Source: Bacillota bacterium (lineage in GTDB: Bacteria > Bacillota_A > Clostridia > Lachnospirales > Bianqueaceae). From it: 19,524 nt of DNA. Shown here piece after piece: positions 1 to 6,621 of this stretch. The DNA is taken from contig JAFOIR010000185.1 of assembly GCA_017420625.1 (NCBI GenBank), positions 1 through 19,524 on the forward strand, read 5' to 3'. The translations under genes were made by a program, and so were the position numbers. Position 1 is the stretch's first letter. The number at the start of each line of letters is the position of its first letter. The notes under the pieces are model-generated. The model did not search any database. It saw only the letters and a program-made list of their open reading frames with translations, and had not been told where the DNA came from.

Positions 1-295
1 CTGTCCAACCTTCACCAGCAGGAACAATATCCAGATGAGCCAGAATATCCAGTTGCCTAGGCGCATCTGAAAGGTCGATCGAACCAACCGCATTCCCATA
101 AGTTTTCATGGAAAAACCTTTTTCTTTTGCGATCTCACCAAATTCACAAAGTGCCTGATAAGGTCCTTCACCAAAAGGCATGCCTTCCTTGGGAGGCATT
201 TTTTCCGAATTAATGTTGCAGATCCGAGCGACATCCTGCATCATATCAAACCAGTGCTGATCAAAGTATTTTTGTATCTCCTGCTTATACTTCAT
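1..295 (-). CDS. PepV-like M20 family dipeptidase, N-terminal part (cut by window edge)
   Basis: This is the first 98 codons of a zinc dipeptidase of the M20 family, similar to PepV, a cytoplasmic enzyme that cleaves dipeptides taken up or released from larger peptides. I translated it by hand: it starts MKYKQEIQKYFD, and residues 85-95 read LAHLDIVPAGE, the characteristic first metal-binding segment of the family, with His87 the expected zinc ligand and Asp89 next to the active site. The remaining metal ligands and the C-terminal half lie beyond position 1. The start is secure: AGGAGG at 304-309 lies 8 bases upstream of the ATG. It begins 14 bases after the stop of the yihY gene and so is probably its operon partner. 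Other M20 subfamilies are possible, but the spacing of the HLD motif from the N-terminus fits PepV well. Confidence 0.85.
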   Translation of the reverse strand, partial: MKYKQEIQKYFDQHWFDMMQDVARICNINSEKMPPKEGMPFGEGPYQALCEFGEIAKEKGFSMKTYGNAVGSIDLSDAPRQLDILAHLDIVPAGEGWT

Positions 296-309
296 TGGAT
301 TATCCTCCT

Positions 310-1149
310 TTAGTAGATACTGATAAGAGTTGTATCATTTTTCACTTCATAGATGCAAGCATTGAGTTCAGAACCGAGAATCAAAACCAACGCAAACAAC
401 CACATCCATGTGCATAGGATGGCTATACTGGCAAGCCCACCATAAATAGCCGAATAGTTCGTCGTTGACCTTGATACAAATAGTGAAAAAACTAAACTGA
501 CCACATAGGAACCGATCGTGGCTCCTATGGAACCGGGTAACACATCTTGTATCCGAAGCTCTTTGCCTGGTATTACACGATACAGAACAGTGTAAAAAAC
601 AAGCAGAAACAATAGAGGGATCACATATCGGATTAGGCGAACAATCATAGAGATAAAGATCTGCTTCTGAAATGTCTGGTAAAGGAATGTAAATAGACGA
701 TCACCAAAAATGATCAGAATCACAAACAGTACGATCATCAGGACGAAACAAATCGTATAGAAGAAAGATAGCAGAAAATGACGTGGAATGCTGAATGAAT
801 TACGGGTCCGAAATGTCATATGGATCGCATTCATGATGGCACGAATTCCACGTGAAGCAAACCAGATCACGAGTATTACATAGATCGGAATCGACTGCGT
901 AGGGAGTGTAACCCCTTGAAACATAGTATCGATCATCGTCAGCGTACTAGCAGGAAAAATATGCGTATCTCCCAATATTTCCAGAAGCATTTCCAGTTCC
1001 ACGATCCTCGATCCTCCCAGCAAAGCAGTCATCATGATGAGCAGAGGAATCAAAGAAACTAGCAAATAAAAAGAAATCTGGGCAGCATATCCCATGAAGT
1101 CATCCGTCCGAAGTCTTTTAATGAACTTAAATGTAATAATTTTAATCAT
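310..1149 (-). CDS. YihY/BrkB family integral membrane protein
   Basis: A polytopic inner-membrane protein of about 279 residues, the usual length of the YihY/BrkB family. Long hydrophobic segments can be seen near residues 22-43, 86-105, 128-150, 168-192, 205-226 and 243-265, giving about six membrane spans. The family signature is the N-terminal segment GYAAQISFYLLVSLIPLLI, followed by the glycine-rich IYGGLASIAILCTWMW near the C-terminus. The family was once annotated as RNase BN, which is wrong; its real activity is not established, with transport or export suggested. The start is uncertain: a GTG (1152) directly after an in-frame stop and an ATG (1149) are adjacent, and neither has a good Shine-Dalgarno at normal distance. 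I prefer the ATG. A sigma-A promoter lies at 1241-1269. The gene is followed after 14 bases by the dipeptidase gene. Confidence 0.9.
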   Translation of the reverse strand: MIKIITFKFIKRLRTDDFMGYAAQISFYLLVSLIPLLIMMTALLGGSRIVELEMLLEILGDTHIFPASTLTMIDTMFQGVTLPTQSIPIYVILVIWFASRGIRAIMNAIHMTFRTRNSFSIPRHFLLSFFYTICFVLMIVLFVILIIFGDRLFTFLYQTFQKQIFISMIVRLIRYVIPLLFLLVFYTVLYRVIPGKELRIQDVLPGSIGATIGSYVVSLVFSLFVSRSTTNYSAIYGGLASIAILCTWMWLFALVLILGSELNACIYEVKNDTTLISIY

Positions 1150-1240
1150 CACTTAATGTCCATTTCTTATATGGTTTTTTGCCACAAATGATTCTACTCA
1201 CCTCTTTTGGTTAGAATATCAAAGAAAAACTATCCTGCTT

Positions 1241-1269
1241 ATTATACAATAGATTAAAACTAAAGACAA
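1241..1269 (-). promoter_or_regulatory. Sigma-A promoter of yihY-pepV
   Basis: On the minus strand a -35 box TTGTCT (1264-1269) is followed by a 17-base spacer and a perfect -10 box TATAAT (1241-1246). Transcription should begin near 1234, leaving a leader of about 80 nt before yihY. No repressor operator was recognised. Confidence 0.75.
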
Positions 1270-1276
1270 TATCTTG

Positions 1277-1320
1277 AAAAAACAGATAAGTCGTCCGTTT
1301 TTCACGAATTCTGCTTATCG
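1277..1320 (-). terminator. Weak intrinsic terminator of a lost minus-strand gene
   Basis: Outer arms GATAAG (1285-1290) and CTTATC (1314-1319) pair, with an inner stem around CGT/ACG and an internal loop. On the minus strand they are followed by TGTTTTTTC (six Ts from 1282-1277). The stem is short and AT-rich, so this is only a moderate call. It lies just upstream of the yihY promoter and has no intact gene to serve. Confidence 0.4.
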
Positions 1321-1328
1321 TAATTGAT

Positions 1329-1356
1329 AAAAAACAACCAGTTGGGAAAACCGACT
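1329..1356 (-). terminator. Possible second terminator, tandem with 1277-1320
   Basis: On the minus strand, AGTCGG and CCAACT (1351-1356 and 1340-1345) can pair with one C/A mismatch around a five-base loop, followed a few bases on by six Ts (1334-1329). The mismatch makes it weak. Its position just after the stop of the gene-like fragment ending at 1371 is the main reason to list it. Confidence 0.25.
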
Positions 1357-1370
1357 ACTTAATATTCCAT

Positions 1371-1640
1371 TCATGTTTCACCAAAGCGCTCAAATAGATC
1401 TATAAAATCCTGATTCTGTATCTTCTTTCGTACTGCTTCCCAACAGGCTTACGTTTCATCTTCAGCTGCCTTTTATCTCTTCTGGCATTCTACTCAAAAA
1501 ACCTGTTAAGCTTCAAAGATGCCTCCGTAATCGATTTCAATTCATCAATCAGGATATATCGGTTATTATTACTGTCTTTGGTTTCTCGATCTCATTTTGT
1601 AATAAAAGAATTACTGTTCTTGATTAATTAGTATCTCCAA
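1371..1640 (-). pseudogene. Possible remnant of a decayed protein gene, family unknown
   Basis: No frame stays open, but the minus strand holds successive protein-like pieces in different frames. One, around 1485-1555, reads YILIDELKSITEASLKLNR. Another, at about 1371-1447, reads KKIQNQDFIDLFERFGET before a TGA at 1371-1373. These are followed by terminator-like hairpins at 1356 and 1320. The simplest reading is a gene broken by frameshifts and stops that kept its 3' end and terminator. I do not recognise the family. Chance open pieces in AT-rich DNA could look similar, so confidence is low. Confidence 0.25.
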
Positions 1641-1725
1641 ATTTCAGAATAGCTCTAATTTTCCATATTCTTCTCTTCTACATAAATTTCCTCTTTTCTC
1701 TTTCTTTACCATTTTACATTGATAT

Positions 1726-1754
1726 TTGACGAATACCGATGGCCGTGATATACT
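1726..1754 (+). promoter_or_regulatory. Promoter of folT with extended -10
   Basis: TTGACG (-35, 1726-1731), a 17-base spacer and TATACT (-10, 1749-1754) preceded by TG at 1746-1747 make a strong sigma-A promoter. Transcription should begin near 1761, giving a leader of only about 25 nt. The TTG of the -35 box is also the first codon of the longest open frame, so that long start would lie upstream of the transcript. Confidence 0.75.
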
Positions 1755-1773
1755 GCACAAAAGTACTATCATA

Positions 1774-1779
1774 AGAGGA
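1774..1779 (+). promoter_or_regulatory. Ribosome binding site that fixes the folT start
   Basis: AGAGGA lies 6 bases upstream of the TTG codon at 1786-1788 and downstream of the predicted transcription start. It selects the 183-residue product beginning MKKILTSF over the longer in-frame version starting at 1726. Confidence 0.65.
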
Positions 1780-1785
1780 AAGAAA

Positions 1786-2337
1786 TTGAAAAAGATCCTG
1801 ACATCCTTTACCGATTCTCTTGCAGAATTGAAGAACGTCCGGTCACTGACCGGCCTGTCGATGCTTTTGGCACTGGATCTGGTGCTTAACCTGGTTGCAT
1901 CGATACAAATTACCGAGTCCCTTCGCTTAAGCTTCAGCTTTATCGCTGCCGGGCTCATGGGAATGCTGTACGGACCTGCCTGTGCAGGTCTTGCCTGCGG
2001 TATCGTTGATATCCTTCAGCTGTTTATCAAACCGACAGGTCCCTATTTCCCGGGATTTACGCTTTCCGCTGTTCTGACCGGCATCATCTTCGGACTGTTT
2101 CTATACAAAAATCAGTGCTCTTTGAAACGAATCATCATTTCAAAGGCACTGATCAATGTCCTGATCCACCTGTTGCTGAACAGTGTGTGGATCACTGTAC
2201 TTTACGGTAAAGCTTTCTGGGCGAATATTCCCAGCCGTGTGATCAAGAATGTCGGCATGCTGCCTGTGGAGATCCTGATTCTATGGATCGTGCTCCCGGC
2301 AATCGTGAAAATCCTTAAAACCCAAAGAAAGCACTAA
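1786..2337 (+). CDS. folT: Folate ECF transporter S component (FolT)
   Basis: The membrane substrate-binding subunit of an energy-coupling factor (ECF) vitamin transporter. It captures folate outside the cell and delivers it when associated with the shared EcfT/EcfA1/EcfA2 module, which is not in this window. The 183-residue protein is almost wholly hydrophobic, with about six membrane segments. Residues 15-35 (LKNVRSLTGLSMLLALDLVLN) and the later KPTGPYFPGFTLSAVLTGI segment are typical of FolT. The start is TTG at 1786, set by a promoter at 1726-1754 and a Shine-Dalgarno at 1774-1779. It is the only plus-strand gene here and overlaps the 3' end of the opposing glycosyltransferase gene by 4 bases. 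A terminator lies about 75 bases past its stop. The leader is too short for a tetrahydrofolate riboswitch, which often controls this family. Substrate specificity is inferred from sequence resemblance; another pterin-like vitamin is possible. Confidence 0.85.
   Translation: MKKILTSFTDSLAELKNVRSLTGLSMLLALDLVLNLVASIQITESLRLSFSFIAAGLMGMLYGPACAGLACGIVDILQLFIKPTGPYFPGFTLSAVLTGIIFGLFLYKNQCSLKRIIISKALINVLIHLLLNSVWITVLYGKAFWANIPSRVIKNVGMLPVEILILWIVLPAIVKILKTQRKH
2107..2153 (-). terminator. Intrinsic terminator of the minus-strand operon, inside folT
   Basis: ATCAGTGC (2111-2118) plus CTTTGAAA (2120-2127) pair perfectly with TTTCAAAG (2138-2145) plus GCACTGAT (2146-2153), with one bulged base at 2119 and a ten-base loop. 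On the minus strand the hairpin is followed by five Ts (2111-2107); on the plus strand there is no T run. It therefore fits the end of the glycosyltransferase transcript, about 180 bases after that gene's stop, although it is embedded in folT codons 109-123. Confidence 0.55.
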
Positions 2338-5300
2338 AAATCCTCAACGTGGAAACACCGAAGTACATCTGCCTCCAGGGTTTCCGTTGTCGCCTTTCTG
2401 AGTACCCATTCGCGGGAAGCTTTACCAAGCTTCCCGCTTTTTTCAGGCTCTTCCAATGCTTTAAGCAGTGCTGTGCGCCAGTCATGATCCTCTACCTTGA
2501 TATCGGCATAACTGTATTCCGATATGCAGGGTACCTCTACCAGAGCCGCTTCATTGGGACGGCTGTCCATATGCAGAAACTGTGGATCAAACTGATCGGA
2601 ATGAGGAACCAGAAGATAGGATACCTCACTAAGCTGCTCCGTCAGTTCAAGCCAGGAAGAAAAAGCTGCTGTATCGATCCTCGAATCAAAGTACTTCAGC
2701 GTCTCAGGGATCTGTTCGTCTCCGATCATCTTCAGGCGGAAATCCTCCCGCTCATCCATCAGCTTTCTGATATCCGGTGCGATCGAACTGATATCTTCGT
2801 GGGAACTTCTTCCGACACTGACAAAACCGAATGCCATTGGTCCGTTTGCGCTTTTCCTGCGGATTTTCATGGCTCGTTTGGCAAGTGTGCGCATTTCATA
2901 GCTGATGACATTTTTCTGTACAACAACTGTTAAATCCTTGTACTTCTCCATCACCTGCTGACGCATCATCTCGTCCGGCACCAGACATCCACGGCTTCTT
3001 TCCAGGCCCGGATCGATCGTATTGCTGTCTGCATCAAAACTCGAAAGACTGTTCCATATCTCAATGCCGGTCCGCTCCGCATAATTGTAGAAACGATTCA
3101 TTCTCCGGCTCCACTCACAGTTAAAGAAGACTACCTGGTCATAGTGTCTGAGCACATTATTCTTGAGTTTTCCGAGTTGACAAAGATCTGGTGAAATTCC
3201 GTATCCAAGAAGCTGTTCCCGAAGATGCTCAACACGAAAACGCATGAAATAGCTTTCTTTTTCATAGACAAACAGGAGTTTTCGGTTGTAGGAAGACTGT
3301 TTGATGCCCTGTCCTCTGGCAAATGCCAGCAGTTCATCGACGATGCTCCATGCATCTTTCTTTGACAAAAGCAGTCCATCGCTGTACCGTCTCACCTGCT
3401 GCATGGCCGCCCCGATCGGAAGTGATGCCACCGGCAAACCGAGGTCCTGGCTCACTCTGATCAGATCAGAATATACTTCGGGATAGATGGAGGTATTGAG
3501 GAACATGTCGATATCTTCATGAAGACAAAGCTTAGGCAGCTGAGAAAACCTGAATGACCCTGTCTGCCGGAATTTTTTGGACGAGATCTTTTCGCTTGTT
3601 TCTCCAAACAGAATGATATTCATATGGAGGGCCTGCATCTGAGCGGCAGCCGCAAGATCCGCTACCAGTTCACTTCCCTCCAGCTTTCCGATCTTGCCCA
3701 TCAGTCCGATATTCACGGTATCCGTCAATTTGGCTCTTTTTACGATTTTCGGCAAAGCAGTGGGTTCTTCCGGAATGATATGGAGCTGATCCAGCCTCTC
3801 ATAGGTCTTCTTCATCAGATGGAAGGAATCTTCTGAGAATAGTCTTATCTCCTGACATGCATCGAAGAAGTGCTGCCACTTTTCACGCCATTCTGTAATC
3901 GAAGTCGGTTTCATTACAGAGAAAGACAGATCCATTTGTGCCAGACATTTATCGCATGTCTCGGCAGGCGGAAGTTCACAGTAGGCGTTGTTCTCACCCA
4001 TCAGATAGACGCCGGGACAGATGCAGTAATAATCATGAATCATCGCAACAAGTCTGGCACCTGAACGCTCTGCATATCGAATGAGTGCTTCCTGGTGTTC
4101 ATACAGATCAGGATATTCTCTGAGGTTCTCAGCATTGATTCCGTTGATCCGGATCATATCACAGAAATGAAAGACACCGCCGAGATCCTGCATCCAGAGT
4201 ATCTCCGTGTGATCCTGATAACTGTATTCCAGTTTATACTGATGTGTCAGCGGCTCATAGGATACATACAGAAAGATATCGGTTTCTCCCCGATGTTCTT
4301 CGCAGTAACGATAATAATAGCTGGATTTCTGACTGGATCCCAGGATCAGATATTTTTTTTGTCCCAGATCCGCGGATAGGCGGGCAAACACATAGGCTCG
4401 CGCCGGAAGCAGGGCATCCTGTTCGGAATAATCCTCCAGAAGCTTATTGTAGTCCGGATGCTTTTCCAGAATCCGCTTGGTGAACTCTTCATCCATCCGC
4501 CGGTGCTCTTCCGGCCGATAGGCTCTGGTATGTCCGTGATATACATAAAGATTTTCGACAGCCACGTTCCGGTATCCAGCCTGCGCAGCTCGGATACACC
4601 ATTCACGGCTGCTGCCGTAACTTTTTTCAAAAGTCTGCTGATCGAGGATTCCGATCTTTTTGATCACATACTTATTGAGTGCCATACAGAATCCATCGCC
4701 CATGGGAATCGTTGAATACAGCGATCGGATCTGTCTGAAGCCGGCGTCCACCTGATCGACAGTAAGATCGGAGAAAATGGTATTCTCCACTCCGCTCTTC
4801 GGAAATCCGGTGATAATGCCCAGATTGCTTAAGGGCGTACAGCTTGCGACGGTGGGATCTTTAATCAGGGGAGCCATCAGCCGCTCCAGCCACTCATCCG
4901 GAAGTTCGACGTCTACGTTAAGAATGACCACATGATTTTTGGTCATGACCAGGCCACGGTTGATGGTTTTGATCATACCAATATTGCGCTCATTGCGAAT
5001 CAGCCGGACGTTCGTATGGCTATCCCTGTATTTTTCAAGGACCCGGACAGTCTCTTCGTCTGTACTGGCGTCATCCATCAGAATCAGACGATAGCGGATC
5101 CTGGTACGCTCAATACTTCTCAGACATCTTTTAAGCAGCTGCGCACTGTTGTAAACAGGAAGGACGATATCGACCAGAAGATCCCCCAGACCACTGGTGA
5201 TCTCATCTGAGCGGCGGACATACTGCTCCAGGATCTGCCTGTAATTGGCACCGCCTCGGGTAAGATCCGCATGACGCTTTTCTTCACGACGATCCTTCGC

Positions 5301-5357
5301 GCTTTGGATTCTGGACTGAACGATCGTTTGCCATTGACCGTGTTTCAGATTATCCAC
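2334..5357 (-). CDS. Three-domain glycosyltransferase (GT2 plus two GT4-like domains)
   Basis: A 1007-residue protein probably making a surface polysaccharide or glycoconjugate. Residues 61-280 are a GT2 (GT-A fold) domain: VDIVLPVYN at 62-70, MDDAS at 94-98 for nucleotide-sugar binding, and the DxD-like NVDVELPDEW at 147-156. Residues about 335-690 form a GT4/GT-B-like domain; HDYYCICPG at 441-449 and later cysteines 460, 468 and 471 match a cysteine-bearing segment seen in some GT4-type enzymes. Residues about 690-1007 look like a further GT4-like region beginning LLFVYEKESYFMRFRVEHL. The N-terminal 50 residues are charged and probably helical. No signal peptide or membrane span is visible, so it should be cytoplasmic. 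It starts at GTG with AGGAGG seven bases upstream, 39 bases after the U32 gene with no terminator between, and is the last gene of that operon. The sugars and acceptor cannot be told from sequence. Confidence 0.8.
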   Translation of the reverse strand: MDNLKHGQWQTIVQSRIQSAKDRREEKRHADLTRGGANYRQILEQYVRRSDEITSGLGDLLVDIVLPVYNSAQLLKRCLRSIERTRIRYRLILMDDASTDEETVRVLEKYRDSHTNVRLIRNERNIGMIKTINRGLVMTKNHVVILNVDVELPDEWLERLMAPLIKDPTVASCTPLSNLGIITGFPKSGVENTIFSDLTVDQVDAGFRQIRSLYSTIPMGDGFCMALNKYVIKKIGILDQQTFEKSYGSSREWCIRAAQAGYRNVAVENLYVYHGHTRAYRPEEHRRMDEEFTKRILEKHPDYNKLLEDYSEQDALLPARAYVFARLSADLGQKKYLILGSSQKSSYYYRYCEEHRGETDIFLYVSYEPLTHQYKLEYSYQDHTEILWMQDLGGVFHFCDMIRINGINAENLREYPDLYEHQEALIRYAERSGARLVAMIHDYYCICPGVYLMGENNAYCELPPAETCDKCLAQMDLSFSVMKPTSITEWREKWQHFFDACQEIRLFSEDSFHLMKKTYERLDQLHIIPEEPTALPKIVKRAKLTDTVNIGLMGKIGKLEGSELVADLAAAAQMQALHMNIILFGETSEKISSKKFRQTGSFRFSQLPKLCLHEDIDMFLNTSIYPEVYSDLIRVSQDLGLPVASLPIGAAMQQVRRYSDGLLLSKKDAWSIVDELLAFARGQGIKQSSYNRKLLFVYEKESYFMRFRVEHLREQLLGYGISPDLCQLGKLKNNVLRHYDQVVFFNCEWSRRMNRFYNYAERTGIEIWNSLSSFDADSNTIDPGLERSRGCLVPDEMMRQQVMEKYKDLTVVVQKNVISYEMRTLAKRAMKIRRKSANGPMAFGFVSVGRSSHEDISSIAPDIRKLMDEREDFRLKMIGDEQIPETLKYFDSRIDTAAFSSWLELTEQLSEVSYLLVPHSDQFDPQFLHMDSRPNEAALVEVPCISEYSYADIKVEDHDWRTALLKALEEPEKSGKLGKASREWVLRKATTETLEADVLRCFHVEDF
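2412..2443 (+). terminator. Intrinsic terminator of folT, inside the glycosyltransferase gene
   Basis: GCGGGAAGCTT (2412-2422) and AAGCTTCCCGC (2427-2437) form a perfect 11-base-pair stem with a TACC loop, followed on the plus strand by six Ts (2438-2443). It is the strongest terminator in the window and lies 74 bases after the folT stop. On the opposite strand it encodes residues 974-982 of the glycosyltransferase. Confidence 0.85.
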
Positions 5358-5396
5358 CTTTCGTCCTCCTTTCTGCTGCGATGTTTATGATCCTGA

Positions 5397-6614
5397 TCAG
5401 ATCTTTCTGACCAGAATGGTTCCTTCCGGGATCAGTTCAGTTTCCGGACGAGGAATCCTGATTTTCTGCTGTGCATGAGGCGCACTTTCCTGTTCGGTTC
5501 CATCCTCTGCACGAATAAAGCTGGCAATCACCGGGATCATTTCTCCTTTCGGCATCAGGAGAAAAAGTTCATCCCCTTTCAGGAATTTCCCTCTCTGCTC
5601 GACCAGAAGAGCATCCTCTTCTGTTTTAAGGACTTTCCCGGCAAAGTCGATCTGTTTGATATAGGATGCTGAAGTGTAGATCTGATCCTCCCGCCCGGGT
5701 TTTCCCAGGTAGAAACCGGTCGTATAATCCCGGTGAGAAACCATCGACAGCTGTTCCTTATAATATGCTTTCCTGCTTTCATAAAGAATCGGATCATTCT
5801 CAAGATCATCCAATGCTTCCCGGTAGATCTTTGTAACCATCGCCACATAGAGCGGCGTTTTCATACGCCCTTCGATCTTGATGCTGCCGATTCCTGCTTC
5901 TTTCATCTGCGGCAGGTATTCTACCATACACAGGTCTTTACTATTAAAGATATAGGTGCCCTCTTCCCCTTCCATAACAGGGAAGTATTCTCCCGGCCTG
6001 GTCTCTTCCGTCAGTCGATACTTCCATCGGCATGGCTGAGAGCAAAGACCCAGGTTGCTGTCCCGATCGGACAGATATGTGCTCAGAAGACAGCGCCCGG
6101 AGATAGAAATACACATTGCACCATGAGCAAAGGCTTCGATCGTCAGATCTTCCGGAATATGATTTCGGATCTCTTTCATCTCCGCCAGTGAGATTTCCCG
6201 AGCTGCAACCACTCTTTTGACTCCCTGGGACGCCCAGAAGTTAAAAGTCTGATAGTTCGTAGCACTGGCCTGTGTAGAAAGATGAATTTCCATCTGAGGA
6301 ACTGTACTTCTTGCAATCTGAATCAGTCCGGCATCCGCCATGATAAGTGCATCCACGCCGATCTTCTCAAGATAGAGAAGATATTCTTCGATTCCGTCAA
6401 GATGTTCATTATGCGCAATGATATTGACGGTGACATAGACCTTTACATCATGCTGATGGGCAAAAGCAACTGCCTGTGCCAGTTCTTCTTTTCCGAAATT
6501 TCGGGCTTTAGCCCGAAGGCCATACATCTCTCCACCTAAGTAGACCGCGTTTGCTCCGTAAAGCACCGCGGTCTTCAGTGATTCGAAGGATCCCGCCGGT
6601 GAAAGAAGCTCCAT
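5397..6614 (-). CDS. Peptidase U32 family protein, TrhP/YrrO-like (tRNA U34 hydroxylation)
   Basis: A 405-residue U32-family protein. Despite the peptidase name, members such as TrhP (YegQ) and the Bacillus YrrN/YrrO pair are needed for 5-hydroxyuridine formation at tRNA position 34 from prephenate. The start MELLSPAGSFESLKTAV is typical. The U32 signature runs through EAFAHGAMCISISGRCLLS (residues 160-178), and cysteines 168, 175, 191 and 195 (GLCSQPC) are candidates for iron-sulphur ligands. I chose ATG 6614, where family homology begins, 7 bases after mltG ends. Upstream ATGs at 6632-6638 in the same frame would give a few more residues and overlap mltG. The frame stays open still further upstream only because it runs antiphase through the acidic repeats of mltG. 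In Bacillus yrrO lies in the same yrzL-yrrK-yrzB-yrrL cluster, which supports the assignment. RlhA-type 23S rRNA hydroxylation is an alternative. Confidence 0.8.
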   Translation of the reverse strand: MELLSPAGSFESLKTAVLYGANAVYLGGEMYGLRAKARNFGKEELAQAVAFAHQHDVKVYVTVNIIAHNEHLDGIEEYLLYLEKIGVDALIMADAGLIQIARSTVPQMEIHLSTQASATNYQTFNFWASQGVKRVVAAREISLAEMKEIRNHIPEDLTIEAFAHGAMCISISGRCLLSTYLSDRDSNLGLCSQPCRWKYRLTEETRPGEYFPVMEGEEGTYIFNSKDLCMVEYLPQMKEAGIGSIKIEGRMKTPLYVAMVTKIYREALDDLENDPILYESRKAYYKEQLSMVSHRDYTTGFYLGKPGREDQIYTSASYIKQIDFAGKVLKTEEDALLVEQRGKFLKGDELFLLMPKGEMIPVIASFIRAEDGTEQESAPHAQQKIRIPRPETELIPEGTILVRKI

Positions 6615-6621
6615 CCGGGAA

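Larger units (their letters stand above)
1153..1725. other. AT-rich intergenic region without an intact gene
   Basis: About 570 bases separate the divergently transcribed yihY and folT genes. The stretch is clearly more AT-rich than the flanking coding DNA and every reading frame is interrupted. It contains the yihY promoter and leader at its left end, two weak minus-strand terminator-like hairpins (1277-1320 and 1329-1356), and short gene-like fragments in several minus-strand frames at about 1371-1640, suggesting a decayed gene. No tRNA, riboswitch or repeat array was recognised. Confidence 0.6.

Noticed and set aside
1726..1785. N-terminal extension of FolT starting at TTG 1726
   Set aside because: The codon coincides with the -35 box of the promoter and the extra 20 residues are unlike the family.
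1644..1958. 104-codon minus-strand open frame overlapping folT
   Set aside because: Its N-terminal two thirds is antisense to folT and its folT promoter; the composition is not protein-like. Only its tail region was considered as part of the decayed gene.
1973..1990. Hairpin GACCTGC-CTGT-GCAGGTC inside folT
   Set aside because: Seven-pair stem with no T run on either strand; likely a chance palindrome in glycine/alanine/cysteine codons.
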